In this document: positions 1 to 5,120 of the stretch, piece by piece
Layout: each line of letters starts with the position of its first letter
How positions within the stretch are numbered: the first letter of the stretch is position 1
Assembly (NCBI GenBank): GCA_024231375.1
Contig: JAAEQP010000350.1
Location: forward strand, 1-5,120
From: a bacterium
GTDB taxonomy: Bacteria; Hydrogenedentota; Hydrogenedentia; Hydrogenedentiales; SLHB01
Direction: 5' to 3'
Length of the DNA: 5,120 nt
Made by a program: the position numbers and the translations under genes
The notes under the pieces: model-generated
The model's input: the letters and a program-made list of their open reading frames with translations, nothing else
The model's database searches: none
What the model was told of the DNA's origin: nothing

Positions 1-1585
1 AGTACCCGGTAAAGAGGGGGCGATGATTGTCCGAGAACTTGTCAAAATTCGCCATGAACGCCAATAGCGGCGAAGGAAGCACCGCAATCCGCCCGGCCCA
101 ATCCGGGGAGCTCGTGATGCCGCCCGAATCGGTCGCCAACATCGCCACCCACCCGTTAAGGAACGGAGCCCCGAACCACAGCAATGCACACAGGCCGTAG
201 GCGATCACCTGTCCCGCCCCGATTCGCCGCGTCATGGATGCGCCCAGTAAGGCCAACACCCCGGCCAACACCGCCCCCACTGCCATGTACGAGTACCCCG
301 TGATCAGTGTGTCCCAACCGTGCCTGAGTACAACCAAAGAAACGATGAGGGGCGCGCCGAGTACCACGAAAGCCGCCGCCGTTCGCCTCCCACGCCGGAA
401 CAGCGCCCGAACCTTGCCCCCAATGATCTCGTCGCCGCTCAAGAGCGTCAAGCGGAGCGCGTCCAGCGTGCCGGGCTGAAACTCGCCCGTCATGGTAGCC
501 GCGGCAACGGCCGGGACAATGAGAATGACCAACGCACTCTGGGCGAGAAGGCAGAAGAACACCGACCCCTCGCCCTCCCCGGTCTGAACGATGCTGGCCA
601 CCTCGATCAGGACCAGTAACACAAGGATCGCAACCAGCTTGCGCCGCGTAAGCCACTTGGACATCGAGCGTGACACGTGTACGTCCTTCGCGTAGACGGG
701 ATTCGTGACGTCCCCGATAGGCTGCATGACCGCATCGGTGGTGCGCCGTCGGGCTCTCCGGCCGTGCCGCGACCGGGAACGCCGCGAGACCGGTTGCTGG
801 TCTTCGGCATCGACACGCTGGATACGCCGTATGGCGTAGTAGACGCAGAACCCCGCGAACGACAACTGGAACATGAATGCCCCCAAGCACTGCAGGAACG
901 CCACATTGCCTTGGTAGGCCCTGAGGAGGAGGACGTAGGGCACGAAGAAAGGTTGCGCGGCTGCCATTTCGTTCCCGGCTGACCGGTTGACAAGATAGGT
1001 GAGGGTCCACACGGCCAGGAACGCGCCCCCTGCCTGCAGCAGAATCACCAACGCGTACGTCAGAATGTTGGCCTGGACCGGATGCCTCGCCCGGGCCGAC
1101 GCGGCGATGCCAATCGCGCCTGTCGAGATCGCCGTGCCCGCCACCACCGCGAACACCACCAGGAACTGAAGCCAGTCTACACCCACCAGCATGAAGACCA
1201 AGGCCGCAGCGGGCGCAACGGCCGCAACGAGAAGCGCAAAGAACCCCAGCGTATTCAACAGTTTGCCGTATACCAGGCCCCCCGGACGTAGCAGAGTCAG
1301 AGAGACCTGCTCATAGGTGTCCTGGACCCGCTCCCCTGCGATGGCTGACGCACCAAGCCCCGGAATGAAGAGGATCACGGCGCCATACAGCGTGAACGCT
1401 AAGGTACCAAGGAGCTGACGGGCGTACTGGCCAGCGTCGAGGGGCAACGTGGCGCCCTTGGGCCACCCTTCCCACGCCAAGGCCGACACAACGCCGATGG
1501 TCAGCGCCACGCCTGCGAAGGCCCAGTACTTGCGTAGCGTCACCAGCAACTCGCGTCGCACAAGCGCCGCCATGGGTGCCGCCAT
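1..1585 (-). CDS. ABC-2 type transporter permease with two tandem half-units (3' end outside window)
   Basis: Membrane subunit of an ABC transporter, probably an exporter, shown by its repeated ABC-2 layout. My translation from ATG 1585 gives 528 residues with no stop before the left edge. The first half has an amphipathic RRELLVTLRKYW start (10-21) and likely membrane spans near 21-38, 59-78, 111-134, 139-163, 174-198 and 228-251. Between spans 2 and 3 lies the ABC-2 signature GERVQDTYEQ (84-93) ending in YGKLL (106-110). The second half begins with NPVYAKDVH (295-303), a form of the NPVxxKE motif that opens many permeases of this type. Its spans are near 317-334, 341-364, 403-420, 431-448 and 457-482, with a second signature GEFQPGTLDALRLTLL (367-382) and GGKV (389-392). 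A strong Shine-Dalgarno supports ATG 1585; an in-frame GTG at 1618 directly after a TGA, and a second ATG at 1573, are less likely starts. The cognate ATPase is not in the window and the substrate is unknown. Confidence 0.85.
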   Translation of the reverse strand, partial: MAAPMAALVRRELLVTLRKYWAFAGVALTIGVVSALAWEGWPKGATLPLDAGQYARQLLGTLAFTLYGAVILFIPGLGASAIAGERVQDTYEQVSLTLLRPGGLVYGKLLNTLGFFALLVAAVAPAAALVFMLVGVDWLQFLVVFAVVAGTAISTGAIGIAASARARHPVQANILTYALVILLQAGGAFLAVWTLTYLVNRSAGNEMAAAQPFFVPYVLLLRAYQGNVAFLQCLGAFMFQLSFAGFCVYYAIRRIQRVDAEDQQPVSRRSRSRHGRRARRRTTDAVMQPIGDVTNPVYAKDVHVSRSMSKWLTRRKLVAILVLLVLIEVASIVQTGEGEGSVFFCLLAQSALVILIVPAVAAATMTGEFQPGTLDALRLTLLSGDEIIGGKVRALFRRGRRTAAAFVVLGAPLIVSLVVLRHGWDTLITGYSYMAVGAVLAGVLALLGASMTRRIGAGQVIAYGLCALLWFGAPFLNGWVAMLATDSGGITSSPDWAGRIAVLPSPLLAFMANFDKFSDNHRPLFTGY

Positions 1586-1588
1586 GTA

Positions 1589-1596
1589 CCCCTCCC
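1589..1596 (-). promoter_or_regulatory. Shine-Dalgarno site of the ABC-2 permease
   Basis: Read on the minus strand, GGGAGGGG lies just before the ATG at 1585. The core GGAGG is followed by a 5-base spacer. This decides the start in favour of ATG 1585 over the in-frame GTG at 1618 and the ATG at 1573. Confidence 0.7.
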
Positions 1597-1711
1597 GCCC
1601 GGTAGCCCCAGTTTCCACTCAGGCATATTCGCGACCACAAGCGATGCCGGAAAGCCGTCTAATGCGCCTAATTGGCTGTGGTTCCCATCACATGTGAGAC
1701 CGGTTCGGACC

Positions 1712-1759
1712 CATTCTTCCCCCTCTCCCAGCGGGAGAGGGTAGGGGTGAGGGGTCTTG
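1712..1759. repeat. Interspersed palindromic intergenic repeat (CCCTCTCCC/GGGAGAGGG type)
   Basis: A perfect 9-bp inverted repeat, CCCTCTCCC (1721-1729) and GGGAGAGGG (1733-1741), encloses a 3-base loop and is followed by GGGGTGAGGGG (1744-1754). Read on the minus strand this is the order CCCTCACCCC, CCCTCTCCC, GGGAGAGGG seen in a family of short GC-rich palindromes scattered between genes in many bacterial genomes. Translated in some frames it yields the spurious PLPSPAGRG-like peptide often seen in mis-called ORFs. It sits about 77 bases downstream of the kinase/transferase stop and could fold in the mRNA. The outer limits of the element are approximate. Confidence 0.75.
1721..1741 (-). terminator. 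Possible transcript-end hairpin without a U tract
   Basis: The 9-bp GC-rich stem with a 3-base loop lies downstream of the 1818-5120 gene and before the permease. The sequence after the stem on the minus strand is GGAAGAATGGG, which lacks the run of T expected of an intrinsic terminator. It may therefore only stabilise or attenuate the transcript, or simply be a repeat. Terminator function is uncertain. Confidence 0.25.
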
Positions 1760-1817
1760 CAGCTTCCCAGATTGTGTCTGACTCCCGAACCGGGGATTGC
1801 TGAGATCCTCCCACTCC

Positions 1818-4800
1818 CTAGGTGAAGTCCCCCAAGTCTGCGATGTGGTCCTTGCTGCCGTCGTTCGCCCACCCGTCCAACTGGTCCGGGTCCTTGAGCT
1901 GCTGTCCGCGCATGCGCGGTACGGCCAGATACCCACAATCGACCTCGGGCAACGCCGTCATGTCGCTCCACAGCTTCTCGAACTGGGCCACGGGATACAC
2001 GTCTTCCTGCCCGTGTCCCCAGCGCCGTTTCACGTCCTTAATCGTCACGTACGTCGGCATGCGCGACGCCATCCGCCGCACCGCCTCGGTAACCACATCC
2101 TCCGGCCCCTTCAGGTCGTCGCGGGTCAGGCCGAACAGCTCCAGCAACGGGTCGATCTGCATCCAGGTAGTCATGGAATTGTAGAACCGCAACCGGAACT
2201 CGTCCTCCTCCCGCGGCTGGGCCAACCCTTCGAGCAACCGCACCTTGCCATTCACGCGGGCAAGACCGCCTCCTCGATCCTCGATACGCCGTGGCACCAC
2301 CTCGAAGGTCAGCGTGTTGCCCGACGCCAGGTGAAGCCCCAACGCTTCCGGGTCCAGGTCCGCGCCCAACGTGTCTATATTGTGCAACATCAGAGTATGA
2401 ACATTTGGATGCTCATCGATCACACGCGCCAACACACCGTTCCGCAACAGATTCGGCACTTCGTACCAGTGCCCGGGCGGACTGAACCGCTGGACCGCCA
2501 CGTTGTCCACGTAGTCGGCGCCTTCGCCCTTGGCCCGCGCCCACTCCATCAGCGCGCCGCGCACGGCATCGCGAACCTTCTGTTTCTGCTCGTCGAGGGT
2601 CTCCTGGGGCATTTCTTCCCAAAGAAACACCAGGTCCCGCACCATGGGGGTCAGGCGCTGCCCGATCGACCGTCCCGGCGACAGGTACAGCGGACCGTCG
2701 TATCCATAGTTTCCGTTCAACTCCACGTGCTTGCGAATCGGGTCGTGGGTCAGGAAACTGGTTGAAACGATATGCGGCACCGGCGCGCCGTGTTCGCGCG
2801 CCGTGCGGCACGTCTTGGCCACGTGCATCTCCAGGAAGCTCCGGTGCTTCCCGGCAACCTCGACAAAGGGGTTCACGGTCTTGACCACACCGGCACCCGA
2901 CGTCCACCGGCTCCCCACGCCGCCCCCCAGCGACAACACGGCCACACTCCCGTCGCGCAACGCCTGTTCGCCGCGCTCACGCGCATCGGCGGACCCCGTC
3001 ATAAGCGTGATGTCCGAATCCTCGACGTCCCGGATGTCGGTGTCCACGGGCAGACGATTCCGCGACAGACCGATGCGGCCCGCCCGGAGGTCGTCGCGGG
3101 TCTGCTCGTGTTGCACCTCGTCGAACCCGTTCTCCTCTTTCATTCGGTCGGCCTGCGCATCCCATTCCAGCCGCTCACTGTGGGTCGCGGGATCGGCCAC
3201 CTTAAACAGGTGACTGACCAAGGTGCGCAAGGTCGTGAAACAGTCGTCTTGACTGTCGCACCGAGCGGTGAAATGGTCGATTTCGGCACGGCGCAGGTAG
3301 GGAAGCTCGTCCGGGTCCTGATTCACGATCTCGGGAATCTGTACCCCGTAGTACTGCGCCGGCATCACCGCGTCACCACCTTCCAACATGTCGGCGCGAC
3401 TGCCCGTCTCGTTGATGCGGAAATCGTATACCACCGGGTCCATGGCGAAGGGCAACGCGTCTTCAAGCTCCCGTTTGGTCGTCGTCATGATTTCCAGGAT
3501 GTCGTCGCGGAATGCATCCCGCTGGTCAGGCTCGACGAACATGGCCATACCACCGCCCGACATGCCGCCCAGCATCAGAAATCCCCACCAAGCGTCGCCA
3601 TACGCTTCGCGGGCGCGTGCGATGATAGTCTCCGTGAAGCTGTTCGTCACCCATGGGATGATAGTCTTCAACGGATCGTTCCAATTCTGCGTGGTACACG
3701 ACGCCAACGCTTTCACGTCGCCTGCCTTCAAGGCGGACAGAATGCCGTCGAAAATGCCGCGCATGGTGGCACGGCTCTGCCATTCCGCGCTGGACCGCAG
3801 CAGGTATTTCTCGGTCACCATCTCCAGGATGGGCCCCACATTCTGCGCCATGCCCCCGTGAACCAGCACCAGTGAGTCGGCCAACCGTTGCCCGATCTCC
3901 GGATGAAGCGCGTCGTCACCAAGAATGCGGTGCCTCGGTAGCAGGCACCCCTTGCTGATGCCGAATTCAGGGTCGCCTTCCTGCGCGACCGCGCCCTCAA
4001 TCACCTTCAACCCGGGCCACACGCCACCCGAATCCTGCCAACCGCCTCCCGAACCACCCAGCCATTCGCCCAGGATGGCACGGGACGCCACCAACCGTCG
4101 CTCCATTTCGCGCAACGTACCCGTCAATGAGGCTGTCTGACCCGTAGCACGCATCAGCGCGCCAACAATCGACGCAAGCAGGTTCGTGGACACGGCCAGC
4201 CGTGAACCCTTGGGGATGTCGTTCACCTTCGTCACGACTTCCAGCCCCATCCCTGGACCCACCACACGGGACAATATCGCTGCGATGGGTTGACTGGTGC
4301 CTTCAAAGGAGGGAGGAAACACACCCGACGCAATGACGCCCGCCTTCAGCAAGCTAAGGTAGTCGTTGCCAAAGTTGAACAGGTCACCGGCATCAGTGAT
4401 GTCCTTGGTGGTGTCCAAATCGACGCTCGTCAGACGCAACAGCGGTTCGGTAATGACGCGCACATACGTTTCCACGGGCGGATGAAGCTCCGAATCCCGG
4501 CCGTACACGCCGAGGTCCACCGAAATGTTCAGCACCCGCGCCCCTTCCGGGTAGTCCATGCCCAGAAAGAAGATGTCCGACCAGCCGCTGTGACTGAGGT
4601 CGAGTCGTACCGGGGTCCGTTCGCGCAGAATCGGAAACAGCGTCGTTCCGGCACGGCGTTCCAACAGTTCTCGCCGAATCCGAACCGGGTGGTCCTCCGC
4701 ATGGCCCACGCGGAACATCCACTGATTTCCCTTGCTGGACCGCACGCTCTTGCGCACTTGGTCGGTCAAGGTTTGGAACGACAAGTAGTGATAGCATTCG

Positions 4801-5120
4801 GCTAAGGCGCTCATCAGCGCGCCGTTGGGTCCGTGCTCGTCCAGGGCTTCGCGAAATCGGCCGATGGCTTCCTCGAACTTGCGCTGGAGCAAATCGCAAT
4901 AGCCCGCGTACGGCACCGTGCCCGTCGTGGGTACCTCGGCCGCTTCCATCAACCCAAACCGATGCGCCGCATACAGGAACAGCGTCGCGCGCACCCGCTC
5001 GTACAGGTTGTCGGCGCCACGGCGGAACTGCTCAAGCTCTTCACATGCCTGGAGCAGGTCGCTCGTGGACATGGATTTCCGCAGGTCGCGGAACGACCGG
5101 TCCCGCTTGGCCGGGTCCGG
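1818..5120 (-). CDS. Fused fucokinase-like GHMP sugar kinase / UDPGP-family sugar-1-phosphate nucleotidyltransferase (5' end outside window)
   Basis: Probable bifunctional cytosolic enzyme that phosphorylates a free sugar at C1 and then transfers a nucleotidyl group from NTP (probably UTP) to give an NDP-sugar. Residues are numbered from the first in-window ATG (5072). Residues 1-149 are helical and TPR-like. Residues 150-560 are a GHMP kinase: VRLDLSHSGWSD (155-166) resembles the fucokinase sugar-binding start, DIPKGSRLAVST (285-296) is the phosphate loop, GGGWQDSGG (342-350) is the fucokinase signature, and LGGMSGGGMAMF (501-512) is the C-terminal glycine motif. Residues 640-1075 are UDPGP-like: RIGLSRNRLP (666-675), LGGGVGSRW (715-723), THD (775-777), PPGHW (865-869), HNIDTLGADLDP (897-908, candidate metal-binding D900), FEVVPRR (923-929) and GKVRLLEG (942-949). 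The stop is TAG at 1818-1820. The frame stays open for 16 codons upstream of 5072 to the edge, and that ATG has only a weak Shine-Dalgarno, so the true start probably lies outside. The sugar substrate cannot be read from the sequence; fucose, galactose or another hexose are all possible. Domain assignment is confident, specificity is not. Confidence 0.88.
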   Translation of the reverse strand, partial: PDPAKRDRSFRDLRKSMSTSDLLQACEELEQFRRGADNLYERVRATLFLYAAHRFGLMEAAEVPTTGTVPYAGYCDLLQRKFEEAIGRFREALDEHGPNGALMSALAECYHYLSFQTLTDQVRKSVRSSKGNQWMFRVGHAEDHPVRIRRELLERRAGTTLFPILRERTPVRLDLSHSGWSDIFFLGMDYPEGARVLNISVDLGVYGRDSELHPPVETYVRVITEPLLRLTSVDLDTTKDITDAGDLFNFGNDYLSLLKAGVIASGVFPPSFEGTSQPIAAILSRVVGPGMGLEVVTKVNDIPKGSRLAVSTNLLASIVGALMRATGQTASLTGTLREMERRLVASRAILGEWLGGSGGGWQDSGGVWPGLKVIEGAVAQEGDPEFGISKGCLLPRHRILGDDALHPEIGQRLADSLVLVHGGMAQNVGPILEMVTEKYLLRSSAEWQSRATMRGIFDGILSALKAGDVKALASCTTQNWNDPLKTIIPWVTNSFTETIIARAREAYGDAWWGFLMLGGMSGGGMAMFVEPDQRDAFRDDILEIMTTTKRELEDALPFAMDPVVYDFRINETGSRADMLEGGDAVMPAQYYGVQIPEIVNQDPDELPYLRRAEIDHFTARCDSQDDCFTTLRTLVSHLFKVADPATHSERLEWDAQADRMKEENGFDEVQHEQTRDDLRAGRIGLSRNRLPVDTDIRDVEDSDITLMTGSADARERGEQALRDGSVAVLSLGGGVGSRWTSGAGVVKTVNPFVEVAGKHRSFLEMHVAKTCRTAREHGAPVPHIVSTSFLTHDPIRKHVELNGNYGYDGPLYLSPGRSIGQRLTPMVRDLVFLWEEMPQETLDEQKQKVRDAVRGALMEWARAKGEGADYVDNVAVQRFSPPGHWYEVPNLLRNGVLARVIDEHPNVHTLMLHNIDTLGADLDPEALGLHLASGNTLTFEVVPRRIEDRGGGLARVNGKVRLLEGLAQPREEDEFRLRFYNSMTTWMQIDPLLELFGLTRDDLKGPEDVVTEAVRRMASRMPTYVTIKDVKRRWGHGQEDVYPVAQFEKLWSDMTALPEVDCGYLAVPRMRGQQLKDPDQLDGWANDGSKDHIADLGDFT

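Larger units (their letters stand above)
1700..1793. repeat. 9-bp inverted repeat bracketing the palindromic element
   Basis: CCGGTTCGG at 1700-1708 is the exact reverse complement of CCGAACCGG at 1785-1793. The two arms flank the GC-rich palindrome symmetrically enough to form an outer stem about 94 bases across. Pairing does not extend past the nine bases on either side and I see no target-site duplication, so it may be a chance match, an outer mRNA stem, or the worn ends of a miniature element. Confidence 0.4.

Noticed and set aside
156..1010. Minus-strand open frame of 284 codons within the permease region
   Set aside because: It overlaps the permease in another frame, has a composition rich in Arg, Gly and His with no membrane spans, and lacks motifs. 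The permease frame gives hydrophobic spans and paired ABC-2 signatures.
1586..1680. Possible promoter for the permease (TTGTGG with a 17-base spacer to TGGAAA on the minus strand)
   Set aside because: The -10 match is poor and nothing else supports it, so I do not call a promoter.
1540..1971. Minus-strand open frames crossing the spacer (also 1688-1936)
   Set aside because: They read through the end of the large gene in the wrong frame and then the palindromic repeat, giving the PLPSPAGRG-like peptide typical of that repeat rather than a protein.
2413..2907. Minus-strand open frame of 164 codons inside the transferase domain
   Set aside because: It is an off-frame shadow of the UDPGP coding sequence with Arg/Gly/Ala-biased content and no motifs.
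1797..3875. Long plus-strand open frame opposite the kinase/transferase gene, interrupted by one stop near 2763
   Set aside because: Its codons are in exact register with the minus-strand codons, so its stops could only come from TTA, CTA or TCA codons, which are rare in this GC-rich gene. The predicted peptide has no recognisable motif, while the minus strand encodes clear domains.

Overview
This is a GC-rich bacterial window with two protein-coding genes, both on the minus strand and both cut by the window edges, plus a 232-base spacer between them (1586-1817). Good Shine-Dalgarno usage, very rare TTA/CTA/TCA codons and an ABC-2 permease together with a sugar-nucleotide enzyme fit a free-living GC-rich bacterium. 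The large fused sugar kinase/nucleotidyltransferase recalls environmental lineages such as the PVC group, planctomycetes or Hydrogenedentes. That placement is an impression, not something the sequence proves.

Right two thirds (1818-5120): a multidomain protein of at least 1100 residues whose N-terminus lies beyond the right edge. In order it has an alpha-helical, TPR-like N-terminal region, a fucokinase-type GHMP sugar kinase, and a C-terminal UDPGP-family (UTP-sugar-1-phosphate uridylyltransferase type) domain. The architecture suggests a self-contained salvage enzyme: the kinase makes a sugar-1-phosphate and the transferase activates it to an NDP-sugar. This parallels the known bifunctional fucokinase/GDP-fucose pyrophosphorylase (Fkp), but with the domains in the opposite order and an unrelated or only distantly related transferase family.

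Spacer (1586-1817): it holds a GC-rich palindromic element of the widespread CCCTCTCCC/GGGAGAGGG interspersed type, bracketed by a 9-bp inverted repeat, followed by the Shine-Dalgarno of the next gene. I see no convincing promoter, tRNA or small gene here.

Left third (1-1585): the first 528 residues of an integral-membrane ABC-2 type permease built as two tandem half-units, running off the left edge. No ATP-binding partner is in the window. The two genes are co-oriented, but the spacer and repeat between them make tight operon coupling uncertain, so a shared role (for example in glycan or envelope assembly) is only a guess. No mobile element, CRISPR array or RNA gene is visible.
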